From Mycolicibacterium mucogenicum DSM 44124 (GTDB lineage Bacteria > Actinomycetota > Actinomycetes > Mycobacteriales > Mycobacteriaceae): 64,000 bases of DNA. The stretch is from NCBI RefSeq assembly GCF_005670685.2, contig NZ_CP062008.1:5580001-5644000 (forward strand), read 5' to 3'. Every line of letters starts with the position of its first letter. Position 1 is the stretch's first letter. The translations under genes and the position numbers were made by a program. The notes beneath the pieces were generated by a model that saw only the letters and a program-made list of their open reading frames with translations, did not search any database and had not been told where the DNA came from. Shown piece after piece: positions 1-10,804 of this stretch.

Positions 1-1014
1 CGGTACGTCGAGTTGGTCGAAGGTACAGCTCTGCGGGTCCCGGTCCGGGCGCCAGCGGCGGAACTTCACCGTGTGCCGGAAGCGTCGGCCATGCACGCTG
101 TTTCCCTCCATCTGGTCGTATGCCACCTCGCATACCCGCTCCGGACGAATCGGAATCCAGGTCTTGTCCGCGGCGGAATTCCAGCGGCTCGGTTCACCGT
201 CCTGCGCGTCGCCGGTGCGCAGCGGCTCCAGTTCCGCCAGCAGCGCGATGCGGTCCTTGACGGTGAAAGACGCTGCGCCACCGACCATGTGGAGATTGCC
301 TTCATCGGTGTAGAGACCGAGGAGGATCGAGCCGATGCCCTCACCACTCTTGTGGATGCGGTAACCGATCGCCACGCAGTCCGCGTCCCTGGCGTGCTTG
401 ACCTTCACCATCTCCCGCTTGCCCGGCAGGTAGGCGCCGTCGAGGCGTTTGGCGATCACGCCGTCCAGCCCCGCACCCTCGAACGTGGTCAGCCAGTGTG
501 CGCCCTGTTCGGGGTCCTCGGTGGTCCGTGTGACGTGGCACCACTGCTTCTCGCTCACCAGGTTCTGCAACGCAGCGCGGCGGACGCGGAACGGCTCGGC
601 CAGCAGACTGCGGTTGCCGTCGGCCAGCGCGTCGAATCCGATGAAGTGCGCCGGCGTCTGCTCGGCCAGCATCTGCACCCGGCTGGCCGCGGGATGGATG
701 CGCTGGCTGAGCGATTCCCAATCGAGCCGGATGCGGCCGTTGATCTCCCGCGGCACCACGACCTCGCCGTCGAGTACACACCGCGGCGCGATCTCGTCCC
801 GCAGCGCCGCGAGCAACTCGGGGAAGTATCTGCCCAGCTCTTTTCCGTTGCGCGACTGCAGCACCACGTCGTCGCCGTCCCTGAACACCAGGGCGCGGAA
901 CCCGTCCCATTTCGGCTCGTAGGACCACAGCCCCGCCTCGTCCGGTACCTTCACGGCGGCCTTGGCCAGCATCGGGTCTATCGGTGGCTGCACGGGTAGG
1001 TCCACGGTTTCCAT
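1..1014 (-). CDS. ligC: ATP-dependent DNA ligase LigC (3' end cut by window edge)
   Basis: ATP-dependent DNA ligase that seals nicks through a lysyl-AMP intermediate; LigC enzymes act in mycobacterial repair side pathways. The frame reads 338 codons without a stop from an ATG at 1014 to base 1, so only about the last 20 residues should be missing (the M. tuberculosis protein is about 358 aa from memory). Visible: adenylation motif EPKWDGFRA with nucleophile K35, FIGFDALA, motif IV GLDGVIAKR and motif V MVKVKHARDADC, followed by an OB-fold region. There is no polymerase or nuclease domain, so this is LigC rather than LigD. It is divergent from gluQRS, with only 58 bp between the starts. Confidence 0.93.
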   Translation of the reverse strand, partial: METVDLPVQPPIDPMLAKAAVKVPDEAGLWSYEPKWDGFRALVFRDGDDVVLQSRNGKELGRYFPELLAALRDEIAPRCVLDGEVVVPREINGRIRLDWESLSQRIHPAASRVQMLAEQTPAHFIGFDALADGNRSLLAEPFRVRRAALQNLVSEKQWCHVTRTTEDPEQGAHWLTTFEGAGLDGVIAKRLDGAYLPGKREMVKVKHARDADCVAIGYRIHKSGEGIGSILLGLYTDEGNLHMVGGAASFTVKDRIALLAELEPLRTGDAQDGEPSRWNSAADKTWIPIRPERVCEVAYDQMEGNSVHGRRFRHTVKFRRWRPDRDPQSCTFDQLDVP

Positions 1015-1072
1015 ACTCACGTAGACCGGCGCGGGTGGGCAATCTCATCGCGCGGCGCGTTACATTGCGGTC

Positions 1073-1954
1073 GTGTCCCATTCCCCCGCCGGCCGGTTCG
1101 CGCCGAGCCCGTCCGCCGATCTGCACATCGGCAACGTGCGGACCGCGGTGCTGGCGTGGTTGTTCGCGCGGTCCACGGGCCGGCGGTTCCTGGTACGCGT
1201 CGAAGATCTCGATGACCGCACGTTCCCCGATGTGGCGCAGCGGCAACTTGACGACCTGGCGGCCGTCGGGCTGACGTGGGACGAGCCGCCGGAATACCAG
1301 GCCTCACATGAGGGCCGGTATCTCGCCGTCGTCGACGAACTCACCGCCCGCGGCCTGACGTTCGAATGTTTCTGCAGCAGAAAGGACATCCTGCAGGCAC
1401 CGCGCGCACCGCATGCGCCCGAAGGTGCATACCCGGGCACCTGCCGGAACCTCAGCGACGACGAGCGCGCCGAGCGCCGCGCCGCAGGCCGACCGCCGGC
1501 CATCCGATTGCGTTCGGACACATACGAATACACCGTCATCGACCTGCTGCACGGACCGTACACGGGCGTCGTCGACGACTTCGTGCTGCGCCGCGGCGAC
1601 AACGTCCCGGCCTACAACCTGGCCGTCGTGGTGGACGACGCCGCCCAGGGCATCGACCAGGTGGTCCGTGGCGACGATCTGCTGCCGTCATCGCCGCGAC
1701 AGGCGTATCTGGCTGCGCTGCTGGGTTATTCGCAGCCCGTCTACGCGCACGTCCCCCTCGTACTCAACGCCGAGGGCAAGAGGCTCGCCAAACGCGATGG
1801 CGCGGTGACGGTTTCGGAGATCGGTGCGGAATCCGCAATGGCACAGATCGCAGCGTCGCTGGGCTACGCCGCCACGACCCTCGACGGCATGCTGGCGCAG
1901 TTCGATCCGCAACGTCTACCCCGCGAACCCTGGATCTTCCCCCAGCTCAGTTGA
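1073..1954 (+). CDS. gluQRS: Glutamyl-Q tRNA(Asp) synthetase
   Basis: Truncated GluRS paralogue without an anticodon-binding domain; the family activates glutamate and attaches it to queuosine at position 34 of tRNA-Asp, not to the CCA end. The 293-aa length fits the family. The class I signatures are HIGN at 18-21 and KRLAKRDG at 236-243 (KMSKS equivalent). The zinc site expected in this family is present as C99, C101, Y120 and C124. The start is GTG at 1073; no strong ribosome site is visible. The tgt gene, whose product makes the queuosine-type substrate, lies 2.3 kb away on the other strand. Confidence 0.92.
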   Translation: MSHSPAGRFAPSPSADLHIGNVRTAVLAWLFARSTGRRFLVRVEDLDDRTFPDVAQRQLDDLAAVGLTWDEPPEYQASHEGRYLAVVDELTARGLTFECFCSRKDILQAPRAPHAPEGAYPGTCRNLSDDERAERRAAGRPPAIRLRSDTYEYTVIDLLHGPYTGVVDDFVLRRGDNVPAYNLAVVVDDAAQGIDQVVRGDDLLPSSPRQAYLAALLGYSQPVYAHVPLVLNAEGKRLAKRDGAVTVSEIGAESAMAQIAASLGYAATTLDGMLAQFDPQRLPREPWIFPQLS

Positions 1955-1955
1955 C

Positions 1956-1971
1956 TGTGCGTCTACGCACA
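1956..1971. terminator. Short hairpin after gluQRS
   Basis: Inverted repeat TGTGCG-TCTA-CGCACA begins two bases after the gluQRS stop. It is a six-pair stem without a clear T-run, so it is a weak terminator candidate. The rest of the gap to 2150 shows nothing I recognise. Confidence 0.35.
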
Positions 1972-2149
1972 TCGCTACTCGAACTTTTGCTGCGTCAGCG
2001 CAATCTCAACTGCCGCAGGGGAATTGCTAGTCAAATGCTCAGCGCGTGGGTGGGTAGACCAAGTACTTCTCGCGGACGTCAGAGGTCCCTGACTGAAACA
2101 ACCGCCGACAGATCGCAACCACGATTGCAATCAGGTACTTCAGCAGGTC

Positions 2150-2989
2150 CTACACCCGCCGCGGCACCCCGAAGACCTTGGCCAGGATGAAACCGCGCAC
2201 GGACGCCGGGATGTTCGTCATCAGGGCGGCTTGCAGCTTGGGCCCCAGCCCGACGATGTACCGCGCCCTGGGCCGCCGCGCGGTGAGCGCTTCCTCCACC
2301 ACCGCAACGACTTTCGCCGGGTCGACGGCCATCTTCTGCGACAGCGGCACCATCTTCTTCATGCCGGCGATGTGCTTGCCGTACAGGGCCTGGTGCGCGG
2401 GCGAGACGCCGGCCTCGAGCTCGGTGACCATGTCGTCGGCCTTGCGCCACATGTCCGTATCGGTCTGCGCGGGCTCCACGACCACCACCGGAACGCCCCA
2501 GGGCCGCAGTTCGATTCGGAGCGCCTCGGCGCCGGCCTCCAGCGCGAACTTCGATGCCGCATAGGCACCGATCATCGGCGTCGACAGCTGACCGTTGACG
2601 CTGGAGATGAACACCACACGGCCTCGGGACTCCCGCAACTTGGGCAGCACTGCCGCAGTCACGGCGAACTGACCGACCACGTTGACGTCCAACTGCTTCC
2701 GCCAGTCCGCGGGGGTCAGCGTCTCGACGGGACCGGCGACGACGATGCCGGCGTTGTTCACCACGGCGTCGAGCCGGTCCGGCAACGCCGCCGACAGCGC
2801 CGCGACATCATCTTCAGAGGTGACATCGAGGATCACCGCCGAAATCCGTTGCGGAGCCAGCGCCACGACCGCGGCAGCGTCGGCCTTGCTGCGCACTCCG
2901 GCGATGACATCCCACCCAGTGGCGGCGAGGTGCTGGGTGATGGCCAGCCCGATACCGCGGCCGGCACCGGTGACGAGAACTGAAGGCAT
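2150..2989 (-). CDS. Short-chain dehydrogenase/reductase
   Basis: Classical SDR oxidoreductase of unknown substrate. From the ATG at 2989 it is 279 aa, with the cofactor loop TGAGRGIG near residue 8, NNAG near 80, the catalytic serine in FISSVNG and YAASK as the Tyr-Lys pair. An upstream TTG at 3016 would overlap the P450 stop as TTGA, giving a coupled start. I prefer the ATG because SDRs normally begin a few residues before the first strand. It is the last gene of a same-strand run tgt - P450 - SDR, so it may act on the P450 product. Confidence 0.85.
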   Translation of the reverse strand: MPSVLVTGAGRGIGLAITQHLAATGWDVIAGVRSKADAAAVVALAPQRISAVILDVTSEDDVAALSAALPDRLDAVVNNAGIVVAGPVETLTPADWRKQLDVNVVGQFAVTAAVLPKLRESRGRVVFISSVNGQLSTPMIGAYAASKFALEAGAEALRIELRPWGVPVVVVEPAQTDTDMWRKADDMVTELEAGVSPAHQALYGKHIAGMKKMVPLSQKMAVDPAKVVAVVEEALTARRPRARYIVGLGPKLQAALMTNIPASVRGFILAKVFGVPRRV

Positions 2990-3012
2990 GTTCGCGAGAG
3001 TAATGGCCGGGA

Positions 3013-4242
3013 TCAAACGGTGACGGGCAGGGTCGCCAGGCCCCGCAGCGTCAGGTTGGGCTTATAGACAGGTTCACCCGCCAACTGCGCGTTCGGGAAT
3101 CGCGCCGCCAGCGCCGAAAGCGCAACGGACGCCTCCAACCGGGCCAGTGGCGCGCCGAGGCAGAAGTGCGGACCCTTGCCGAAGGCCAGGTGCTTGATCG
3201 CACCGCGGTCGGGGTCGAATTCGCCGGGCCGGTCGTACATGCGCGGATCCCGTTGCGCGGCAGCCAGAAGCAGCATCATGATGTCGCCCTTGGGCACCGC
3301 CACGCCACCGATCTCGATGTCCTCGACGGCGACGCGGCTGGTCAGCTGCACCGGCGGATCGAACCGCAACGTCTCCTCCACGATCGACGACGCCCGCGAC
3401 GGATCCGCCGCCAGCGCCGCCCAGTGCCGCGGGTTCCGCAGCATTGCCAGGGCCGCGTTGGCGATCAGGTTCACCGTCGTCTCGTGCCCGGCGATCAGCA
3501 GCAGATTGCAGGTCGCCACGATCTCTTCGGAGGTCAGTTGGTCGCCGTCTTCTTCGGCGGCGATCAGCGCGGAGATCAGGTCCTCCCCCGGCGAACTGCG
3601 TCGCTGCTCGATGAGGTCCCGCAGATATCCGCGCAGCCAGAGACCGGCCTCCATCAGGTCGGTGTTGTCCTCGGCCGCCTCGTCGCCCGCTGCCACGAAG
3701 GGATCCAGCCCACCGGCCAGCAGCGCCGACGCCCGGCTGAACAGCGGCTCGTCGGCCATCGGCACGCCGAGCAGCCGGCAGATCACCGCGACCGGCAGCG
3801 GATAGGCCAGGTCGGCCACCACGTCCATCGTGCCCGTCACGCCCTCGAGCAGCCCGTCGACCATGGTCACGATGTCGGCCTCGAGGGCCTTGATCACCTT
3901 GGGCGCGAACGCCTTCTGCGCCAGCCCGCGGAGCCGAGTGTGATCCGGCGGATCGAGGAAAAGGAAGCCCGGCTCACCGAACGGGCGGGCCGGCCGCTGG
4001 CCCGCAGCGATCTGCTTTTGCGTCACCGTCGACTTCAGCCGGTCGTTGGCCGATGCCGGGTGCCGCAGCACCTCGTCGCACTCGGCGAAGCCGGGAAACA
4101 CGACCAGGTTCGCATAGGGCAGCGCCAGCGGCCCGACCTCGAGGAATCGCTCGTACAGCGGGTACGGGTCCGCCCGGTTGCCCGGATCCATCAACCCGAG
4201 AAGCAGCGTTTGCGGGTCGATCACTCCGGGCGCTCCAGTCAT
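3013..4242 (-). CDS. Cytochrome P450 (soluble, bacterial type)
   Basis: Haem monooxygenase of 409 aa with no membrane anchor, so cytosolic and dependent on separate ferredoxin partners. Visible: I-helix AGHETT at 251-256, E290 and R293 of the ExxR pair, and the haem loop FGKGPHFCLGAPLAR with ligand C361. The substrate cannot be told from sequence. It starts 42 nt after the tgt stop and is followed by an SDR, an arrangement that suits hydroxylation followed by alcohol oxidation, but this is inference. No ferredoxin gene is adjacent. Confidence 0.93.
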   Translation of the reverse strand: MTGAPGVIDPQTLLLGLMDPGNRADPYPLYERFLEVGPLALPYANLVVFPGFAECDEVLRHPASANDRLKSTVTQKQIAAGQRPARPFGEPGFLFLDPPDHTRLRGLAQKAFAPKVIKALEADIVTMVDGLLEGVTGTMDVVADLAYPLPVAVICRLLGVPMADEPLFSRASALLAGGLDPFVAAGDEAAEDNTDLMEAGLWLRGYLRDLIEQRRSSPGEDLISALIAAEEDGDQLTSEEIVATCNLLLIAGHETTVNLIANAALAMLRNPRHWAALAADPSRASSIVEETLRFDPPVQLTSRVAVEDIEIGGVAVPKGDIMMLLLAAAQRDPRMYDRPGEFDPDRGAIKHLAFGKGPHFCLGAPLARLEASVALSALAARFPNAQLAGEPVYKPNLTLRGLATLPVTV

Positions 4243-4284
4243 ACCGCCAATTGTGCACAGCCCGGGATCGTCGCAGGTGGCCCG

Positions 4285-5523
<1,239 letters not shown>

Positions 5524-5691
5524 TCAATTCCCCTCCCCGACACCCGAATGCCGGCTAACTACGCGGAAACAAACAGGTCAGGACGGTTACAGGGATTTTC
5601 TGTGAATTCGGTGAACAGGCGGTTGGCGAACCCCATAATGCACTGGATGACCCGCCGCCCGGACGGTTCGCACAAATTAGGAGCACAAGTT

Positions 5692-6183
5692 ATGAAGCGT
5701 GGTTTGGTTGTCGCGGTCGCAGGTGCCGCGGTTCTGGCCGCCGGCCTGACCGGCTGTTCCAAGGACGACAAGAAGTCGTCCGGCTCGTCGGCCACCGCAT
5801 CGGCCTCGGCGTCGTCGGCTGCGGGTAACTCTTCTGCCGGATCGGGCACTGCGAAGGTCAGCATCGACGGCAAGGCCCAGGACGTCCAGGGCCAGATCGG
5901 CTGCACCACGGCAGCCGGCAACGTGGTCATCGCCATCGGCAATGCTTCGGGCGGCCTGGGCGTCACCCTGACGGACGCCGACCCGCCGGTCGTCAAGACC
6001 GTCGGCCTGGGTGCCGTCAACGGCGTCACCCTGGGATACACCGACGGTGTCCCGGGCGGCGAAGCCAAGGCCACCAAGGACGGCAAGACCTACAAGATCA
6101 GCGGCACCGCCACCGGGGTCGACATGGCCAACCCGATGGAGCCCACCAAGAAGCCCTTCGAGATCGAGGTGACCTGCCCCTAG
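5692..6183 (+). CDS. lpqH: LpqH-family lipoprotein (19 kDa antigen family)
   Basis: Secreted, lipidated cell-envelope protein of 163 aa. It has a short positive start (MKRG), a hydrophobic stretch and lipobox LTGC with acylated C22, then a Ser/Ala-rich linker (about 28-55) and a beta-rich domain containing two cysteines (QIGCTT and the C-terminal VTCP) that could form a disulphide. This layout matches the mycobacterial 19 kDa lipoprotein family, whose members are abundant surface antigens. An in-frame extension upstream exists but would disrupt the signal peptide; the ATG at 5692 has an AGGAGC ribosome site. It is divergent from tgt across a 168-bp gap. Confidence 0.85.
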   Translation: MKRGLVVAVAGAAVLAAGLTGCSKDDKKSSGSSATASASASSAAGNSSAGSGTAKVSIDGKAQDVQGQIGCTTAAGNVVIAIGNASGGLGVTLTDADPPVVKTVGLGAVNGVTLGYTDGVPGGEAKATKDGKTYKISGTATGVDMANPMEPTKKPFEIEVTCP

Positions 6184-6325
6184 CAGGTCCCGCACACCGA
6201 CACGGGTGGTGTTCCGGATGCCGGAGCACCACCCGTTCTGTGTTCGGCGGAGAAGTTGCAAATTCCCGTCTAAAGGCCTGGTCGCGGGAGTACCGTCCGG
6301 TTCACGCCTAGCCGGGGGAGCGCCG

Positions 6326-7876
6326 ATGTCAGTTCAGATGTGGCCAACCAGAAGTCCCGCCGTTCGCGGCGTGCCGCGCATCTTCCTGTTGGTGGCGCTG
6401 TGCTGTGCACTGCTGGTGAGTCCCGCCACCAACATCACGTCGAGCTTCGTCGTCGGCCTGATGAACACGGTGATCGGCATCGGCGGGCGCGGCGACCCGA
6501 CGTCTGCCAATATTCCGGCCAAGCTCAACCACACCGTGGTGCCGCCCGGCTACGCCTACCTGCCCATCAACTACCCCGCGTCGATCCAGCTGTCGGCGAG
6601 CACGACCGTCTCCGGGCCGAAGGTCTACAACGCCATCACGTCCCGGCCCGGCGAGCAGCTGATCGTCGCCGGCTACTCGGAGGGCAGTCTCGGCGCCGAG
6701 TGGGCCAAACGCCGGCTCCTGGCCAATGGCACCGGCCCCGCACCCTCGCAACTGTCATTCGTGATGATCGGCTCGCCCTTCGCCGGCAACGGCGGCATCT
6801 TCGAGCGGTTCCCCGGCATGAATGTGCCCTTCATCGTCAACAACCAGGGCCCGTCCGCGCCGTCGCCCTACGACACCACGTTCTACACGCGTGAGTACGA
6901 CCCCTACGCCGACTTCCCGGCGTATTTCAATCCGCTGTCGTTGGCGAACAGCCTGCTCGGCGTGATGTACGCGCACCCCGACGCGTACTACGACTCGTAC
7001 ATCCCCGGCACCACGCCCGCCATCATCACCGTCGTACCCGACAACGGCGCGGGCGGGACGGACACCTACGTATTCATCAAGACTCCCGACCTGCCGCTGC
7101 TGGTGCCGCTGCGCATCGGTGCCGGTGCCATCGGATTGACGCCGTTGGTCAAACCGCTGCTGGACGCTGTCGAGCCGCTGCTGCGGGTGTTGGTCGACAT
7201 GGGCTACACCGACCGAGAGAACCTGAATCCGGCCAAGAAGACACCGTTCTCGCTGTTCACTCCGCTGTCGAAGATCGTCGAGACGCTGAACGCGATACCC
7301 GGTGCCCTACAGGAAGGCGCCAACAACTTCGTCGACGACATCCGGTCCCAACTGCACCTGCCTCCCCTGGCGGCCACACCGACGGTCACTCCGCCCGTCA
7401 CCACTCTGGACGCCTCCGCCAAGAGGACCGCGGCTCCGGCGCCGGTGGCGGCGACCGTCGAGGACAAACCTGCGGTGAACACGAAGGCCGACGAGCCGGA
7501 CACCAAGACCGACGTGAAGAGCGACACCAAGTCCGACGTCAAGAACGAGCCGGCGCAATCGCCCGCCGCGACGCCGGCCACCGACACCGATCAGAAGCCG
7601 GCCGACGCCACCGAGCCGGAGCCGAAATCGACCAAGCCCCAAGCAGATCCGGACACACCACCGGCCAAGTCGACGAACCCGAAGACCGATCCCGACGCAC
7701 CGCCGGTGAAGGTCACCAAACCGAAGAAAAAGAAGAACGCGCCCACCACGGACACGGATGCGGACACCCCGAAGTCTTCGTCATCCGACAGCGACGCCAA
7801 GGACAACCCGAAGACGAAAGGCGGGTCCAAGAACGACGCCAAGACTGGCACTCATTCCGAGCAGTCCGCGGCCTGA
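6326..7876 (+). CDS. Secreted PE-PPE-domain serine hydrolase with charged tail
   Basis: Predicted 516-aa exported hydrolase. Residues 17-35 form a signal peptide or anchor, and about 60-300 are a PE-PPE (PF08237-type) alpha/beta-hydrolase fold with nucleophile elbow GYSEGS (S118). The family comprises mycobacterial esterases of the cutinase-like type. From about residue 370 the protein is a low-complexity tail rich in Pro, Lys, Asp and Thr, with repeated KSDTKSDVK- and KPQADPDTPP-like units, likely disordered. The ATG at 6326 has GGGGGAG just upstream. There is no PE or PPE N-terminal motif, so it is not a PE/PPE protein proper. Confidence 0.82.
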   Translation: MSVQMWPTRSPAVRGVPRIFLLVALCCALLVSPATNITSSFVVGLMNTVIGIGGRGDPTSANIPAKLNHTVVPPGYAYLPINYPASIQLSASTTVSGPKVYNAITSRPGEQLIVAGYSEGSLGAEWAKRRLLANGTGPAPSQLSFVMIGSPFAGNGGIFERFPGMNVPFIVNNQGPSAPSPYDTTFYTREYDPYADFPAYFNPLSLANSLLGVMYAHPDAYYDSYIPGTTPAIITVVPDNGAGGTDTYVFIKTPDLPLLVPLRIGAGAIGLTPLVKPLLDAVEPLLRVLVDMGYTDRENLNPAKKTPFSLFTPLSKIVETLNAIPGALQEGANNFVDDIRSQLHLPPLAATPTVTPPVTTLDASAKRTAAPAPVAATVEDKPAVNTKADEPDTKTDVKSDTKSDVKNEPAQSPAATPATDTDQKPADATEPEPKSTKPQADPDTPPAKSTNPKTDPDAPPVKVTKPKKKKNAPTTDTDADTPKSSSSDSDAKDNPKTKGGSKNDAKTGTHSEQSAA

Positions 7877-7901
7877 CAGCGCCTCGAGATCGATGGTGCG
7901 C

Positions 7902-7934
7902 ACAGATCGCGATCCCCCGCTAATCGCGATCTGT
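7902..7934. terminator. 12-bp inverted repeat after PE-PPE gene
   Basis: ACAGATCGCGAT at 7902-7913 is the exact reverse complement of 7923-7934, with a nine-base loop. It lies 25 bp after the stop codon. There is no T-run, so it is either an intrinsic-like terminator of the mycobacterial type or an operator in the 224-bp gap before the LuxR gene. Confidence 0.45.
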
Positions 7935-8099
7935 CCGCACTCGTGGCGACGCTGATCCGACGCACAGCAACCACCAAGGGAACACTTTACATACCATTGG
8001 TCTTGAATTACGATTTCCGCAGCACCTGTCCATTTATGGGGGGATCACGTCGCGAAAGGCGCCAGACGTGACCGCAACACATCTCAGGGAGCGTCGGCC

Positions 8100-9203
8100 G
8101 TGGTCACGGTCGAGGACTTCTCACGCGTAGTCTCCTCGATCTACGATTCCGCGGTCCAGCCAGAGCACTGGACCGCGACCATGGTCGATCTCCACACCAT
8201 GTTCGGGGCAACCGGCGGCGCAGCCCTGGTGTTGGCCGATGGCGTGAGCCGGGCACCCCAGAGCGTCACCATCCCGACCGACGCCCTAGCCGAGTACGCG
8301 GAGTACTACCGCCACATCGATTACCTCCTCGAAGCGGTCGAGAACGGGCCCGTCGGATATGTGCACAGTTGCCAGGGACTCGCCGAGCTGCAGCCGAAGG
8401 CAGAGTTCCGCATGGACTGGATGCGGCCGCACCGACTCGACGACGGGCTGTTCGTCCGGCTGACGGACGGGCCCACACCCGCCACCTGGCTGGTGGCCAC
8501 CGAGAAGCGTTCCGATCCTTTCGACACCGCTGAACGGGTCCACCTGACCGAGGCGCTGGTCCCCCACTTCCAGCGCGCGCTGCGCATCCAGCACGATCTC
8601 AGCGCGGCGACCCATCAGATCCGCAACATCTCGTCAGCGATGGACAACGTCACGCGCATCGGGATGGCCGTCGTGGACTGCGCGTTGTCGGTGCGCTACC
8701 TGAACACCGCAGCGGAGAACATCGTCCGCCGGCACGACGGATTGACCATCCGGGAGGGCTCGTTCGAGTTTGCGCACCCGCCCGCCGACGCGACGCTGCG
8801 CCACGGCATCAACGCCGCACTCGGACAGACCGGGTCGGTGGTGCGGGGTGGCACGTCCCTGTTGTGTCCGCGCCCATCGGGCTTGCGCCCGTATGTCATT
8901 CACGTACTGCCGTTCCAGCACGTGACGGCTCCGCTCGCCGAATCACGGGCTCTTGTGCTCATCCTCGATCCCGAGCGGCACCCGGAACCGGACACCGAGA
9001 TGCTGCGCCGCCTGTACGGGCTGACGGCGGCCGAAGCAGCAGTGGCCATCAGGCTGATACAGGGCGACGGCATCAAACCCATCGCCGAGAGCATGTGCCT
9101 GTCCGCCGGCACCGTCAGAACCCACGTTCAACACATCTTCGACAAGACGGGCACCCACCGCCAGGCCGAGCTCGTTCGCACACTGCTCGCCATATCCCTG
9201 TAG
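8100..9203 (+). CDS. LuxR-family transcriptional regulator
   Basis: DNA-binding regulator of 367 aa. The C-terminal 65 residues are a GerE/LuxR helix-turn-helix (LYGLTAAEAAVAIRL, then AGTVRTHVQHIFDKTG). The N-terminal 290 residues have no phosphoacceptor or AHL-domain signature that I recognise, but resemble the PAS-like sensor part of stand-alone actinobacterial LuxR proteins. The GTG at 8100 has GGGAG nine bases upstream. The flavin monooxygenase gene follows in the same direction after 80 bp and is the most likely target, by position only. Confidence 0.85.
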   Translation: MVTVEDFSRVVSSIYDSAVQPEHWTATMVDLHTMFGATGGAALVLADGVSRAPQSVTIPTDALAEYAEYYRHIDYLLEAVENGPVGYVHSCQGLAELQPKAEFRMDWMRPHRLDDGLFVRLTDGPTPATWLVATEKRSDPFDTAERVHLTEALVPHFQRALRIQHDLSAATHQIRNISSAMDNVTRIGMAVVDCALSVRYLNTAAENIVRRHDGLTIREGSFEFAHPPADATLRHGINAALGQTGSVVRGGTSLLCPRPSGLRPYVIHVLPFQHVTAPLAESRALVLILDPERHPEPDTEMLRRLYGLTAAEAAVAIRLIQGDGIKPIAESMCLSAGTVRTHVQHIFDKTGTHRQAELVRTLLAISL

Positions 9204-9283
9204 TGCGCCAACCAAATACGCCAATCGGCTGATGCACCGGCGGGGCCGATGCCGGAACCTTTTTCCAAGGACAAGGAGGCCCC

Positions 9284-10804
9284 ATGGGCAACGACACCAC
9301 CGGACCCGGGATCCAGCGCTGCGACGTCTGCATCGTCGGGGCCGGGATCGCCGGCCTCAACGCGCTCTTCACGACCTCCCAGTACCTGTCGGCAGGCCAG
9401 CGGGTGATCCTGCTGGACCGGCGGCACCGCGCGGGCGGCATGTGGGTCGACACCTACGCCTATGTGCGGCTGCACCAGCCACATCCGTTCTTCACCGTCG
9501 GGAACATCGGCTGGACGCTGGGCGCCGAACCGTCACACCTGGCCACCAAGCACGAGGTGCTCGCACAGTTCGACCATTGTCTCGACGTGCTGCGAGAGCG
9601 TATCGCGATCGACGAATACTACGGCTGGACAATGCAATCCGACGCTGAGGCCGACGGCGTGGTCCGCATCCAATGTGTGTCCGACGACGGGCGCACCATG
9701 GTGATCGAAGCCAAGCATCTGATCAAGGCCAGCGCCTCCGATGTCGAACCGAACGACCCACTGCCGGTGTCCAGCACGACCGTCCGCTCAGTGTCGCCGA
9801 ACTACTGCGACATGCGCGCCGGTGACATCGATGACAGCAACGCTCCGGTGTGGATCATCGGCAGCGGCAAGACCGCGATGGACACCGCGTACGCGCTGAT
9901 CACCCGTCACCCCGGGCGCGAGGTGAATCTGCTGGCGGGTTCGGGAACCTACTTCGCCCACCGCGACCGCCTGTTCCCCACCGGTGCCAAGCGGTGGTGG
10001 GGCGGGGTGACCTTCAACCCGTTCGTCGACGAGGTGACGCAACTGTTCGACGGCACCAACGAAGACGAAGTGGCCCGCCACTGGCGTGAGCGGTGCGGGG
10101 TCTGGGTGACGCCCAAGACCAACAACTTCCTGCTCGGGCTGCTGTCGACGGCGGAGCGCGACGCCATCGCCGCCGGCCTCAACGACATCGTGATGGACCA
10201 TTTCGTAGATGCCGTCGACCACGACGGGCGGACCGAACTGCAGCTGCGCAGTGGCGCGGTCCACGAGATCGCGCCGGACAGCTGGATCGTCAACTGCACC
10301 GGGTACCTGCTGAAGCGCTCGGGGCCGTACGAGCCCTACACCTCGCCCAGCGGCCGAGTGCTGTCGTTGAACGCTCGCGCGGCGACGCTGCATCTGACGA
10401 CGTACATGGGCTACTTCCTGCCCCATCTGATGTTCACCGGTCAACTCACCCAACTGCCGCTGTACGAGCTCGACATGATCGACTTGCGCCAGAAGTGCAA
10501 CGCGGCGTTCCCTCACACCTTGATGACGCTGGCGCTGCACAACCTCAGCCTCATGACAGATGTCCTGCCCACCAAGGTGTTTCGAGATTGCGGGCTGGAC
10601 ATCGCACGGTGGTATCCGATGCCGCGTCAGCTGCTCGGGACGGTCCAGTTCCTGGCGACCCATCACCGCCGGCGTCCGCACCTGCAGCGCACCCTGGACA
10701 CCGTCGCGCGGCGTTTCGACGTCCACTGCGCTCCGCTCAGCACCAGTGGCGCGCCTACTCAGCCAGTGACAGCTCCGGCGGCGGGACGCGCAGGCCGCGG
10801 GTGA
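9284..10804 (+). CDS. Flavin-containing monooxygenase-like FAD oxidoreductase
   Basis: 506-aa flavoprotein. FAD-binding GAGIAG at 19-24, RAGGMWVDTYAYVRL shortly after (the GxW region typical of FMO and Baeyer-Villiger-type enzymes), and a second nucleotide fold IIGSGKTAMD near 190 for NADPH. The exact class (N-oxygenating or Baeyer-Villiger) cannot be decided, because no clean fingerprint is visible. The start has a strong AAGGAGG site. The 3' end overlaps the convergent APC transporter gene by 50 bp. Confidence 0.83.
   Translation: MGNDTTGPGIQRCDVCIVGAGIAGLNALFTTSQYLSAGQRVILLDRRHRAGGMWVDTYAYVRLHQPHPFFTVGNIGWTLGAEPSHLATKHEVLAQFDHCLDVLRERIAIDEYYGWTMQSDAEADGVVRIQCVSDDGRTMVIEAKHLIKASASDVEPNDPLPVSSTTVRSVSPNYCDMRAGDIDDSNAPVWIIGSGKTAMDTAYALITRHPGREVNLLAGSGTYFAHRDRLFPTGAKRWWGGVTFNPFVDEVTQLFDGTNEDEVARHWRERCGVWVTPKTNNFLLGLLSTAERDAIAAGLNDIVMDHFVDAVDHDGRTELQLRSGAVHEIAPDSWIVNCTGYLLKRSGPYEPYTSPSGRVLSLNARAATLHLTTYMGYFLPHLMFTGQLTQLPLYELDMIDLRQKCNAAFPHTLMTLALHNLSLMTDVLPTKVFRDCGLDIARWYPMPRQLLGTVQFLATHHRRRPHLQRTLDTVARRFDVHCAPLSTSGAPTQPVTAPAAGRAGRG

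Noticed and set aside
6326..7876. Classing the hydrolase as a PE or PPE protein.
   Set aside because: There is no N-terminal PE or PPE motif; only the PE-PPE-associated hydrolase domain is present.
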